Assembly (NCBI RefSeq): GCF_040712315.1
Contig: NC_134013.1
Span: forward strand, 77,568,001-77,632,000
Source of the DNA: Castanea sativa
Taxonomy: Eukaryota > Streptophyta > Magnoliopsida > Fagales > Fagaceae
Reading direction: 5' to 3'
Length of the DNA stretch: 64,000 nucleotides
Shown here: one piece after another, positions 1 through 11,632 of the stretch
Numbering within the stretch: the first letter of the stretch is position 1
Layout of the letters: each line of letters opens with the position of its first letter
The notes under the pieces: model-generated
The model's input: the letters and a program-made list of their open reading frames with translations, nothing else
Told to the model about the DNA's origin: nothing
Databases searched by the model: none
Program-made: the position numbers and the translations under genes

Positions 1-237
1 GTTAGTCTAGCTAATGACCCGGGTAGTTAGTTAGGATGTGGAGGTGTACATAAGAGGGAATGATTGTATCTGTTGGACAATAAGAAAGATTTTGAGTATT
101 GTACTCTTTTTACAAACCTCTCTCTCTTCTCTTATCTCTCTGTTTCTTTTACTTTCCTCATCACTTTCTTAGCTATGGAGGCCCAGGTCCCCTTGAAGTG
201 ACCTATCCTAAACCCTAATTCCAACAAATCTCTATCA
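1..237 (+). repeat. 5' LTR (truncated) of the chromovirus
   Basis: Matches 4827-5067 almost base for base and ends in the same ...ctctatca. Position 1 corresponds to 4827, so about 115 bp of U3 lie outside the window. The only indel is a 4-bp agct that is doubled in the right copy. Confidence 0.93.
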
Positions 238-238
238 G

Positions 239-251
239 TGGTATCAAAGCA
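239..251 (+). other. Primer binding site, initiator Met tRNA
   Basis: tggtatcaaagca directly follows the 5' LTR. It is the usual plant tRNA-iMet complement (tggtatcagagc) with one change, and would prime minus-strand DNA synthesis. Confidence 0.85.
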
Positions 252-272
252 GTTTTGATCCAGTCCACCACC

Positions 273-1392
273 ATGATTGAAACACGTTCGAATACACAAA
301 ATTCTAAAAAGAGAGCTACACTGTCCAAGATTGCAAATAACCATGAACAGACCTTGCAAGAAATTCAGAAGCAATTGCAGACTCTGATTGGGTTCATGTA
401 GAATTTAGTTGAAGCTGAAGATAAAAGACAATCTCCAATTCATGGGTCACGAGTTTTTTGCTTCAAGGTAGCAATCATGGTGTTCATGAATCTCCCATCA
501 TGAATCCAATCAAAAACCTGAAATTGGAATTCCCGAGATTCCAGGGAGAAGACCTAACTTGTTGGATTTACAGAACAAACTGATTCTTTTCATACCCCAA
601 ACCATCAAAACGTCATTATGGCTTCTTACCATTTGGATGGTGAGGCCCTGATTTGGTTCCAGGATGCTGAGCAGATTGGAGGTTTTGCAAGTTGGGAGGT
701 GTTTGTGAAGGCCCTACAGACTCGTTTTGGGGTCACAGCCTATGATGATCCAATGAAGGCACTCATAAGGCTCAAGTAGACCTCTACTGTGGTTGCTTAT
801 AAAGGTAATTTTGAAATTCTGTCTAATAGGATTGTTGGTGTATCTGAGTCTCATAAATTGAGCTATTTTCTGAGTGGCCTAAGGGATGAAATATGATTAC
901 CAGTTAGGATGCCAGTGCCAAAATCCCTTAATGAAGCCTTGGTTTAGCCAAAATTTAGGAAGAATATTTACTAAGTAGCAAGAAAAGTTTCAAGAATGTT
1001 GTGGATAATGGGAAGCCTTCAATTCTGGGATTACCTAAGCTGAGACCAAGACTGACTCAAGGTTTAAACTTCCTGTGCAAAGGTTATCTAATGCACAGAT
1101 GGAGGAAAGGAGGAAACAAGGTTTGTGTTATAATTGTGATGAAAAGTGGCAGTTGGGCCATAAGTGTAAGGGGGCAAAGGTATTTCTATTGGAAGGGTTA
1201 TGTGAGGAGGTTGAGCATAAGTCTAGACTACAATTGATGGAGTTGGATGATGATGGGGGGATATTGGGAACCCAAGATCAGGTTCAAGGGAGTGAACATA
1301 CAGCTACTCCTGTTGAAATCACTTTATATGCATTGATAGGCAACCCCTCAACTAACACCATGAGAGTTAGAGGTAGGATTGAAAACCATTAA
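273..1392 (+). pseudogene. Gypsy gag pseudogene
   Basis: Begins at an ATG 35 bp after the 5' LTR and runs to just before the protease. Segments such as ...PRFQGED and ALVWFQD-like coding near 530-665 fit a retrotransposon gag, and a nucleocapsid zinc knuckle (CYNCDEKW..GHKC) lies near 1120-1170. Gag would coat the RNA in virus-like particles. The frame is broken by several stops (near 400, 778, 895 and 1390) and small frameshifts, so no full protein can be made. Stops fall often where a C-to-T change in CAG/CAA would create them. Confidence 0.8.
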
Positions 1393-4300
1393 GTAGTTGC
1401 TCTAATTGATTCAGGCAGTACACATAATTTTTTGGATGTGACTGAATTGAATATGCTAAATTTACACTTGGATACATCTCAAATTTTGGAGGTAAAAGTG
1501 GCTGATGGTAGTGTTATTAGGACTTTGGGAGTATGTCATGAAGTCACTCTTGCAATCCAAGGGTCCAAGTTTGTTGTGGATTGAATGTATTGCATTTAGG
1601 GGGCTGTGTAGTGGTTTTGGGTACTCATTGGTTAAATACTCTTGGGGAAATCAGCTGGGACTTCAAGTTATTGACCATGAAGTTTCTTTGCCTGGGTAAT
1701 ATGGTGTTGTTAAAGGGGTTACACCCTAAAGGGTCTATCTTTTCAGAGGTTGATAGGTTCTTTAATGATTCTGCTATAAGGAAAGGGCTGGTTTTCCAGA
1801 TTTCAGAAGTCAACCCTACCTCAGCTAATGAACCACTGCTGCCTACTACTATTTCTGACCTTTTGGACTAGTTTTCCAAGGTGTTTGACATGCCCTCAGG
1901 CCTACCACCATTTTGTGGACATGAGCATCAAATTATACTCCAAGATGATACTCCACCAGTTTGTGAGAGACCTTATAGGTACCCTCACTTTCAGAAGGCA
2001 GAAATTGAAAAGATTGTACATGAGTTGCTTGAACTTGGTTCCATTCAACCTAGCCAAAGCCCATTTTCCTCACCTATGTAGCTGGTTAGAAAGGTTGATG
2101 GGAGTTGGAGGATGTACATTGATTATAGGGCTCTCAATAAGGCAACCATAAAGCATAAGTTCCCTATTCCTGTTGTGGATGAGCTGTTGGATGAATTTGC
2201 AAGGGCTTCTATCTTTTTCAAGTTGGATTTGAGGTCAAGATACCATCAAATCTATATGAAGCCAGAAGATGTTCCTAAAACAGCCTTTAGAACTCATGAG
2301 GGACATTATGAGTTCCTTGTCATGCCTTTTGGTTTGACCAATGCCCCATCTACTTTTCAAGCTCTCATGAATGACATTTTCAAGCCTTATTTGAGAAGGT
2401 TTGTTTTGGTTTTCTTTGATGACATCCTAGTTTATAGTCAGAGTTTGGTAGATCATTTGAAAGCTATTTTGAATGTCTTGTTGACTCATCAATTGTATGC
2501 AAAGAGTTCTAAGTGTGTTTTTGGGAGTTCTGAGGTGGAGTATTTGGGTCATATTATCTTTGGTGAGGGGGTTAGGGCAGACCCTAGGAAGACTGCTGCA
2601 ATGCAGCAGTAGCCAATTCCAACCAATGTCAAGGCCTTAAGGGGTTTTTTAGGTCTTACAAGCTATTATAGGAAGTTCATCAAAGGGTATGGCACTATTG
2701 CTAAACCCTTAACTGATCTTCTAAAAAAGGATGGTTTCCTATGGACTGATACAGCTTTGGAGGCTTTCAATGCTCTTAAAGCTGCTGTGAGCCAACCACC
2801 TGTCTTGGCTCTTCCCAACTTCTCCAAGCCTTTCACCATTGAGTGTGATGCTTCAAGTATTGGTCTTGGGGCTGTCTTGATGCAAGATAATAGACCCATA
2901 GCCTTCACAACCAAGCTTTGAAGGGCAAGTACCAGCATTTGTCTACCTATGAGACTAAACTCCTGGCTTTAGCAATTGTTGTCAAAAGATGGAGACCATA
3001 TTTAGTGGGCAGACCTTTCATTGTGAAAACTGACCATCAGAGCTTGCAATTTCTATTGGAGTAGAGGATTGATTGCCACACCAGCTTAGCAAAAATGGTT
3101 GGCTAAGCTCTTGGGATATGCCTTTGTGGTTGAATACAAGAAGGGGGTTGAGAATAGGGTGGCAAATGCACTTTCTAGGAAAATCTGACATTGCTCTTGT
3201 GGATTCACAGTTGCCCTTACAGCAGAAAACTAGTTATTTGTTCCTTCTCTTAGTCCCTGATCCTACTTGGTTGGCTGTTCTTAAGGATAGCTACTCTCAA
3301 GACCCTTCTGTTTAGCAGCTTATTTCTTCAATTCAATCTGGTGCTCCTCCCAAAGGCTTTACCTTTCAGAATGATCTGATTTTCTACAAGGGCAGATTCT
3401 TTTTGGGACCCTTGTGCCCTTTAAAATCACAAGTCTTGCAGTTGATTCATAGCTGTCCTGTTGCTAGCCATTTAGGTTTTTTAAAGTGCTTCCAATGAGC
3501 TAAGAGGGAGTTCTATTGGCATGGCATGAAGGTTGACTTGAAGAAATTCATTAAAGAGTGTGATGTCTATCAGAGAATTAAGTCTGAGACATTTGCCTCA
3601 GTTGGGTTGCTGCAACCATTGGCCACTCCTACTACTTCTTGGGCTGATGTGAGCTTAGATTTTGTTGAGGGTCTTCCTAAATCTCAAGGGTTTGAAGTGA
3701 TCTTAGTTGTGGTGGATAGGTTGACCAAGTATGCCCATTTTGTGCTCTAGTCTCATCCTTACATAGATGCTAAGGTGGTTGCTTTGTACCTCCAATACAT
3801 CTTCAAACTACATGGCATGCCTACCTCTATTGTGAGTGACAAAGATGCAACTTTCACTTCATTATTTTGGTCTGAACTGTTCAGAATGCGGGGTACAGTG
3901 TTGGCCATGTCTATAGCTTATCATCCTCAGTCAGATGGCCAAACTGAGGTGGTCAACAAAAGCTTGGAGCAGTACCTTAGAGCCTTTACTAGTGACAGAC
4001 CAACTAAATGGGCTGAATGGCTACCACTTGTAGAGTTTTGGTTCAATTCCAACTACCATACTAGCCTCAAGTTATCACCATTTGAAGCTTTGTATGGTTT
4101 CCCTCCTCCAAAGTTGCAGAGTTATATTCCTGGTACAACTAGGGTAGATGCCTTGGATTCTATTTTGAGTCAAAGGGAAGAGGTTTTGTCTATTCTCAAG
4201 GGTCACCTCCAAGTTGCACAAGAAAGGATGAAGTCTTAAGCTGATAAACATAGGCAAGATAGATCATTTGTGGTGAAGGATTGGGTTTACTTAAGACTGC

Positions 4301-4698
4301 AGCCCTATAGACAGAAAACCTTGGCTTATAAAGGGAAGTGGAAGTTGTCTCCAAGGTATTTTGGGCCTTTTAAGGTGCTGTAGAAGGCTGGGTCAGTGTC
4401 TTATAGGCTGGATTTACCTCCTAAGTCTAAAATCCATCCTGTTTTCCACGTTTCTTGCTTGAAGTTGAAGCTAGGCCAACATGTCACACCCTTGCCAACT
4501 CTGCTACCTGTTGATGATGAAGGGCAGGTTGCCACTGAACCCATTGCTGTGTTGAAGACTAGGACAAAGACTTTGAGGACTCGGGTTATCACTGAAGTCT
4601 TGGTGTAGTGGCTAGGATACCCACTTGAAGAGGCCACTTGGGAGTCTTTGTACTGTCTGCATTCCAAGTTTCCTCACCTTGTGGGCAAGGTGTTTTAG
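1393..4698 (+). pseudogene. Gypsy pol pseudogene (PR-RT-RH-INT-chromodomain)
   Basis: Aspartic protease motif LIDSGSTHNF lies near 1400-1435. Reverse transcriptase covers about 1880-2620, with the catalytic motif as FFDD near 2411-2430 (the family usually has Y.DD) and [11 protein letters not shown] upstream. RNase H begins near 2840 (ECDASS.GLGAVL). Integrase has the HHCC region near 3440-3570 and core segments near 3640-3980 (HPQSDGQTE near 3925). The end holds a WLGYP..EEATWE chromodomain segment and the terminal stop at 4696-4698. Roughly ten in-frame stops interrupt it, most TAG or TGA at places where the family has Gln, Trp or Arg. Normally this polyprotein would copy and integrate the element; here it cannot. 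Confidence 0.9.
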
Positions 4699-4711
4699 AT
4701 TGGGAAGGGTA

Positions 4712-5067
4712 TGTTAGGCATCTAATTTTGTATTGTATTTGTGCTATTGACTTGTAGCATAAGTTGTAGGTGTACCATTGTACTGTGGGGTGTATTGTAG
4801 GGTAGTATTGTTGGTAGTTAGTGGTGGTTAGTCCAGCTAATGACTTGGGTAGTTAGTTAGGATGTGGAGGTGTACATGAGAGGGGATGATTGTATCTGTT
4901 GGACAATAAGAAAGATTCTGAGTATTGTACTCTTTTTACAAACCTCTCTCTCTTCTCTTCTCTCTTTGTTTCTTTTACTTTCCTCATCACTTTCTTAGCT
5001 AGCTATGGAGGCCCAGGTCCCCTTGAAGTGACCTATCCTAAACCCTAATTCCAACAAATCTCTATCA
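4712..5067 (+). repeat. 3' LTR of the chromovirus
   Basis: Starts TGTTAGGC after a purine-rich tract (tgggaaggg, 4701-4709) and ends CTATCA, giving TG...CA termini and 356 bp. The tail from 4827 repeats the window start. Confidence 0.9.
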
Positions 5068-6768
5068 TAATTCCAAAAGAAAAACATATTCAGTATGTCG
5101 AATGGTAGTTTTTACAAATATAATAATATATTCTAATTTGCTACCTCCTTGTAGTACTTACTAATGCGATCTCATGTAATTTCAAATCCACAGACTCTTT
5201 TATAAGCAAACTCTGTTGCATGTGAACACTTGCTCACGATTTTAAGTACAAACTTGAAAATTCACTCCAAAAACTTTTTCTTAATTAGATGCAGCAACTT
5301 CACCTTGATCACCAAATCTTCAAAAATATGAACTTTGATCACTTGTTGATATTTCAAGAGAGCTTGAAAATCTCCTATTCTTGTGTACAACCCACATGTC
5401 TCCAAAAGTCTTGAAAAACGTGTCCTAAGGTTTACTTTATACCTTGGCATGAATCTTGAGAGGTTGAGATTCTATCTTGATGGGTTGAGACAAGTGACTC
5501 TCGATTAATTGAGAATGAAAAAGATTTCAGAAACTTTGTTCTTGTCTTGAATCTTGGATGTCTCTTGAACTTGAATTAGACTTCAAACACACTTAAAAGT
5601 CACTGAAACTTTAACAAATTGATTACATTTACAGTTTGCCAACCTTGTCATATGGGCTCAACAACAATCACTTGATTTCAATTTTTTTTTAAAGGTTAGT
5701 TTTCATTTATTGTACTTCATGTTATTCATGAATGGCTCTTTTATCTTCATCATAGAAAACTGGTGGAGATCACTTCCTACTTCACTTTTCGACATAATTA
5801 TAAAGAGTGGAATCTAAAATTTGGCCTCTTTTTTACCATTTTTTTATAAGGATAATTTTGCATCTGAAGTGCATGGAAAATAGACAGTAATAGGAAACTT
5901 GGACCATCTACATCTTAGTCAAGAGTTGATAAAATCAAAGTTTGAAGCAATATCTGCAAAAGTGATTTCTCTACCTTTAGTGCTTTTGTGGCGGATTCTC
6001 TGAATGTTGGGATGGGATGCCGGAAGGCCAAATTGGTGGTCCATAAACTCCTTTTCACAGAGGGCATGTTAATTATGAGTTAGTCTATACTTGGACAGAA
6101 AATGTCTTTTCTTAGATATTTACTTTTGTAAGAAAAAGGAACATTAAGATTTTTTTTTTCCTCTTTCCTTCCCAATCCACATCATTCAATCATCTAAGTA
6201 AAAATGCAAGTTTCTCATATTAAATCTTGATTAGGAACAAGTTGTAGATGATATCATGATATGAAGATGCCCATATAGCCTCGGTGGTAAATTCTGAATG
6301 GCGTGATACTGATACTACAGGTCTATTTTATAAAAAAAAAAAAAAAAAAAAAAAACCAAATAGAAAATTGCATGTAATTTTTTACCTATATCTTACGCAT
6401 CAAACATTTGGTACTTTCTTTACGCGTATTTTCACTTATTTATTATAATATTATCGTTTCAACTACACTTGTTTGATAAATATATTTGTTTTTAACAACT
6501 CAACATTTAGTATTATAGAACATAGCTGGTTTTATAAAATTTTTCTTTTAACTTAATAGGTATTCTATAATTACACAATAAACCTAATGTGTTTTTTATT
6601 TATTTTTTATTTCATCTACCTTACTCTTATTCTATAATTCACATCCTATTAAATAATGCATGCAAAAACTCTAGACATTTAGTATATTTTTACCGTCAAT
6701 TAAGGGAGAACTCTTTTTATTTTTATTTTATTGGGGTCAGATTGACATTATTCCTTTATACAATTTAA
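5068..6768. other. Gene-free stretch, degenerate LTR-like DNA
   Basis: No coding potential recognised. About 5200-5660 reads, on the minus strand, like an eroded LTR of the families found later in the window (repeated cttgatca, ctctcgattaattgag and a drawn-out T-rich U3), but I find no termini or target duplication. A run of A (6331-6353) follows. The remainder is AT-rich and unassigned. Confidence 0.4.
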
Positions 6769-7715
6769 TAGGGTTATAAATGAGTCAAGCTTTGTCGAGT
6801 AGTGCATGTTCAAGTTTGGCTTGTCAGGAAAAATCAAAAGCTCGAGCTAGGCTTGAGCTTGTGACAAGCCTAAAAATAGTGTTTGAACTTGAGCTCGTGA
6901 GAAAGCCAAAAAACATTGAGCTTGGCTTTGCATGGCTTGATTAATTAGTCAAGCCAAACTCAAGCTTAATATCAAGCTCAAACTCGAGTTCAGGTCAAGT
7001 TTTTGAGCTTGAGATCTACAAAAATTGCATTATTAAATGCTTAAATCTCTAAAATTAAGAAAAAAGAGAAAGAAAATAGTATACTCATTTTATCATGCAT
7101 CTAGTCTTACTTTTTATTAGCTATTATTAAAATTAATAATTTACATAGTTAAATTCATTCATTCATCATTCCTTATCTATAGCTTTAGTAGTTGTTCAAA
7201 ATACAATTTTTACATTCACGTTAGATGGTGAATTACTAGAAAAATACATGTTTGTAACTATTATGAATAAGAAAATACTAACATATTTCATAATTTTACT
7301 TTAGATGATTAATAGAGAAGGATCATATGTGGCTTACTTAATTATTTATTTAATTTTAAATGTAACTATAGTCTAAAGTGGTTCTTGATCAGTTTAAAGG
7401 GAAGAAAAAAATTAAGGCAATATAGGTAGTGGTCTCATGTTGGCCATGTCATTATTAAGATATGTGTAATGAGTATCTTTAACTAACATATATAGCCTTA
7501 TAAATGATTCTATACTTGAATTGTTGTGTATCAAGCCTAATAGCTCACGAGCTTGTTCGTGAACAAATTTTTTTGCTTAGGCTCGGCTTGTTTATTAAAC
7601 GAGCCTAAAACTAAGGCTTAAACTTGGCTTATTTATAAACAAACAAACATGAACAAGCTTTTTATCGAGCTGAACCCGAGTTGTTCATGATCAGCTTGGT
7701 TCATTTACAGCCCTA
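6769..7715. mobile_element. Non-autonomous hAT element (large MITE)
   Basis: Terminal inverted repeats TAGGGTTATAAATGAGTCAAG at the left and TAGGGCTGTAAATGAACCAAG read inward from the right differ at 4 of about 23 positions. The element is flanked by a perfect 8-bp duplication CAATTTAA (6761-6768 and 7716-7723), the hAT signature. Both subterminal regions are packed with short GAGCTTG/CAAGCTC-type words in both orientations, which hAT transposases commonly need. The 0.5-kb centre is AT-rich and has no transposase ORF, so movement would have depended on an enzyme encoded elsewhere. Confidence 0.88.
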
Positions 7716-8107
7716 CAATTTAAGGAGTTTGGTGGAAAAGAGGAGAAAGAAAATCGATTGAAGGGTCCGACTATTAGTGAGACAAAAGGACAAGCATATT
7801 ATTCGTTATGCAATAATTTTGAAATTCCACTCATGTTACTCTAGTGCCTCAAAGCCTCTTGTTGTTAAAGAAACATCCACCATGCGAAAGTTGGAAAGCT
7901 TTAAATATGTTGAACTTGCAACTTGTAGCACAACTTTCAGAATATGAGAAAGATTAAAGGCAATATAGCACTTGCAGGACAGGACTACTGTATATCTATA
8001 TGGTAATAATATGGTGGTCATACAATTGAGGTCATAAATACTATCCCTTTTCACATGTTGATCAGTAGGATATTTCCAAGAAAAATAGAGCTTTCCTTCG
8101 GGTAAAT

Positions 8108-9119
8108 TAATAGGCCAAAAACGTATTGACCCCTTGTAATGAATTAATTGATTAATTAGCCAAATTTAATTAGTTAATCAATTTAACATGTAAAATACGT
8201 GACAACATAAACAAATCACCAAATAACTAAATATGTAGCGGAAATTAAATGACACAGTGATTTGTTTACGAATGGAAAAAACCTATACGGCAAAAACCCC
8301 ACTGGGTAATTTTAAGGTCACCACTCTCGAGAATTCACTATTATCACAACAAGCGGTTACAAGTAAAGGAATCCCAGTACGTTATATTAACCTACAGTTG
8401 AACTCTCACCCCAATACCTAATTTGACTTGTTCTGTAGTGACAATCTCTCCTTTGTATTGCATGGCTTCCAGTACGTGACTAACCAATAGATGCGCGGAT
8501 CCCAGTATAAGACTTGATCACCAACTTGAGAAGGACGTTGGCAACAAAGTTTTTTTGTTCATTACATGATGAAGATCATAAAGTTGCTTGATCACAAAAC
8601 CCTATGGTGTACAAACACAGTAGCTTCTTCAATAGAAAGAAGAACTAGGGCAAACTAGGTTTCCAGTCACACTTTTCTTCACACATATGGAATTGTGCTC
8701 TTGTGCAACTGTGCAACCTGTGGCGGCCCTTAAAATAATCTTTATATATGTTTAGGGTTGTGAGAAAAGAAAGTCCAAACATACATTCACGGATTGGATG
8801 AAAATCAGATTTGAAAAACTGAATTTCATAAATCTTGACAGACACCCTATCTATCAAGCAGCTATCGAGCCTTGAGCTGAAACAACTCTCTTAAACCTCG
8901 ATAGATACTAGCTGTCGAGTTTTAATGAATAGCATTTCTTCACTTGATTCTTGGACAGACTTGCATGGCTTTAACACTTGAACTTGAAACCTTGTTCCTT
9001 GAAGTATTAAACACATCCTAGATCTACCCAAATACAAGTAAAGTACGTTTTGTCAAAAGATTAGCAAATACATAAATTGTTGACATATGTTCCTAACATG
9101 AATCACATATGTCCTAACA
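8108..9119 (-). repeat. Solo LTR, TGTTAGG family, copy A1
   Basis: Minus-strand LTR starting TGTTAGGACATATG (read from 9119) and ending near 8108. The flanks taaat (8103-8107) and taaac (9120-9124) look like a 5-bp target duplication with one change. Its body shares blocks with the copies at 22.6, 33.8, 36.6, 52.4 and 56.6 kb, including cacgtactggga, ctcgatagata and tacttgtaattgggtagatc-type segments. No internal retroelement sequence adjoins it. Confidence 0.8.
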
Positions 9120-9227
9120 TAAACTACTACTATTAAATAAGAAACATTTACATGATGCACCCCTAACTTCAAAATTCTTCAATTTACACTGTAATACGAG
9201 ATTTGAGAAGTTACGTTTAGACCTCGT

Positions 9228-10068
9228 TGTTTGAATTTAACCAATTTAAATTGAATTAGTTAATTAATCAATAATGATTATCCAATGGATTTTCGGTTAA
9301 TTACCATAGATTTAATAAGTCGCCAAATAAATTACTAAAATGTAAAATAAAAAATACAGGAATGTGGTAATAAAGTGAAAAACTCAAGAAAAACTATCCA
9401 AGAGAAAATCTCTACCAAGATTAACCACCAATCCCAAGGAAAATTCATTATTCAGAATCAAAGTTTGCAACAGAAATTAACCCTTCTAAAGTTACCTCGA
9501 GTAGAGCTATGACCCCATGTTGCTCTAAGCCCCTTGAACTCTTCTATCATGAAATTTCTTCCTTGAACTTTGTTCCTAACTCCAAGAACCTCCTCGAAGA
9601 TTTCTTCACAGTAACTATTTGTGGATGCTATGTGGCTTTAGCCTTGATTACCAATCTTCAATAATACCATCTTCATGTTAACTTTGTAGATTTCCAATAT
9701 GAGGGTGATAAAATAGAACTTAGGTTTTAGTTTTTAGGAACATGCATGGCACAAGCTTTCTCTCTCTTCTCATTCAGTCGACTACAAGTTCCCCTTATAT
9801 ACTTTTCCATCTAGGGCATCAGTTCCTCTACTTGATTGCTGACTTAAGGGTCTGTAAGAGAATCAGCCTTCTCAATTCTTGATCGATTGATAATCTGTCA
9901 AGAGTCAATCGAAAGCCTAATCTCGATTGATCGAAAGTCAATTGAGTGGTGTCAAGCTTAGAAGAAGTTATTTTTGGGTTTTCATCTTGGCCTAAAACAG
10001 ACTCATTACAACTCAATAAAATTTACAAGTTGTCATAATTTGTCAACACAAACCTATTTTACCTAACA
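9228..10068 (-). repeat. Probable solo LTR, related family, copy A2
   Basis: Reads on the minus strand from TGTTAGGTAAAATAGG (10068) to about 9228. The organisation resembles A1 (AT-rich end with attaattaatc, then a cluster of cgattgatcgaaag words near 9880-9950), but the sequence is distinct and I see no clear target duplication, so the low-coordinate boundary is approximate. Confidence 0.6.
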
Positions 10069-11000
10069 AGATTAACTTGCAATGCACCCTCATGATCCAA
10101 ATTAGTGTTTAATAAATTAATGGGAAAGTGTTGTCTGCCTTTCGCCCCCATTGTATTGGTCTAAATATGGTCTTACAGGCAACGAAAATTCTCATTTAGT
10201 TTCTGCACATTTCTGTTTGGTACTTGACATACAATCTAGGATACATTTTTGTTTTATTTTTTTAACCTTCGTGAAAATTCAAAGTATGAAAAGACCTGTT
10301 GATTTAAGCTTTCAAATACCTGAAGCTGAAAGGCATTCATTGCTTTAACATAGAGCAATATAAGAATGCTACTTCCGGAAGCCACTGAAAGACATATCAA
10401 TTGGTCAATTTAGTTTGGATCACAATTGTAAAATATTTATAGGGTAAACGTAAAGTACAATTTTGATTCATGAAATATGGGTCCAGGTTCAATTCCATTA
10501 GATTAAAGGATTAAATTCACATTTTTGATAATTTAAGATATTTAGTAATTTATCATGAAATTAGTCTCAAGGATTAATTTGGTGGATATGGAAATCACAA
10601 GAAATTATGAGGAAGAATTGAAACCTACGGATTTTTTTGCATTTTGACCATTTAAAAAAAAAAAAACTTTTAATGAGATTTTACCCTAAAAGAAAGGGGA
10701 ATGAGAGATTCGAACTAACAGTTTCTGTTTTATGAGTTATGATTTCTAATGGATTGTGGTACTCTTTGGAGTTGATGGTTGGAGTACATTTTGCTATTGT
10801 GTTAGTCTTAAAATTATTAAATATCATGACCAAATTTAAATAGTCTTTAGTCGGATTTGTCTTCTTCCGTATTCGGCATATATTCAAACATTTCCTGGGT
10901 TGAATGATGTGTGCAAAGTCCTTGTTGTACGAAGAATTTAATTAGTACCCTAGGATGTTTTAACAATTACGAAGAAGATATTACATGAACTACGAAGCTA
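10069..11000. other. Gene-free stretch downstream of YABBY5
   Basis: No coding region, RNA gene or repeat boundary recognised. AT-rich unique-looking DNA between LTR A2 and the MITE at 11001. Confidence 0.4.
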
Positions 11001-11395
11001 AGAGTATTCACATCAGTTTGTGTAAAATTTTTTATTTATTTTAGTATAAAAATCTACTTTTTTATTTTATATACCCACTTTTCAAAAAATCACAAATCAA
11101 ATTATCTATTTTACATTATACTACATTACATTAATATATCATATTTTCTTAATTTTTTAATCGTTTCTCTTTCTTCACACGTAATAACCATCATTTACTC
11201 TTTCCTTTCAGTTTTGAAATATGTAAAGAAAGAATAAAAAACTATATTCAAAGTGAATATGTCAGTGTAAATTTATACAATTACTATAGCAAATTTACAA
11301 ATTTTAGTTTGACTGATGTGGATGATTTTGGAGATTAAATATATAAAATTCATACATTTTTTTTTAAATTTTATATTGATTAATGCAAATGCTCT
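11001..11395. mobile_element. MITE-like element, AGAGNATT..CATCAG termini
   Basis: The left end agagtattcacatcagtttg and the right end read inward agagcatttgcattaatcaa are imperfect inverted repeats. The body is AT-rich and non-coding. Similar ends and internal words occur at about 30.96-32.51 and 32.59-33.25 kb. No clear target duplication, so superfamily is unassigned. It lies just beyond the 3' end of the YABBY gene. Confidence 0.55.
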
Positions 11396-11410
11396 AACAA
11401 ATTACTTAAA

Positions 11411-11416
11411 TTTATT
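11411..11416 (-). terminator. Candidate poly(A) signal of YABBY5
   Basis: AATAAA on the minus strand about 217 bp past the stop codon, with T-rich DNA beyond. Spacing fits a plant 3' UTR; this is a prediction only. Confidence 0.4.
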
Positions 11417-11632
11417 TCAGCCATTATCTTCAAAGGAAGTGAAAGTTGATAAAGATGAAGAATAAAGTAGCGTACTTAAAGCCTTGTAAATCACATCCCT
11501 AAACAACTGGTCACTAGTACAATGAAAAGGATAGAGTTAAAATGTCCTTAAAACAGAATAAAGTCAAGGCTATATCTTTTACTTGAAGAACTTAGATATC
11601 CCTGAAGTGGTCTTGAGGAATCAAGACAACCT

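Larger units (their letters stand above)
1..5067 (+). mobile_element. Ty3/Gypsy chromovirus, decayed, 5' end cut by window
   Basis: LTR retrotransposon with domain order gag, protease, reverse transcriptase, RNase H, integrase, chromodomain-like tail, which is Ty3/Gypsy order; the WLGYP...EEATWE tail marks a chromovirus. Both LTRs are present, the left one missing about 115 bp beyond the window. The short LTR (356 bp) and total of about 5.2 kb suggest a Reina- or Galadriel-sized element; the clade is inferred from size only. The shared 237 bp of the LTRs differ by about 8 substitutions (mostly C/T or G/A) and one 4-bp indel, so insertion was not very recent. Many in-frame stops make it non-functional. 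The base pairs after the right LTR (taatt) should recur left of the 5' LTR outside the window. Confidence 0.93.

Noticed and set aside
239..251. tRNA-like sequence tggtatcaaagc
   Set aside because: It is a retroelement primer site; no cloverleaf or anticodon arm surrounds it, so not a tRNA gene.
2666..2938. 90-codon minus-strand open frame
   Set aside because: Shadow of the Gypsy RT/RNase H coding strand.
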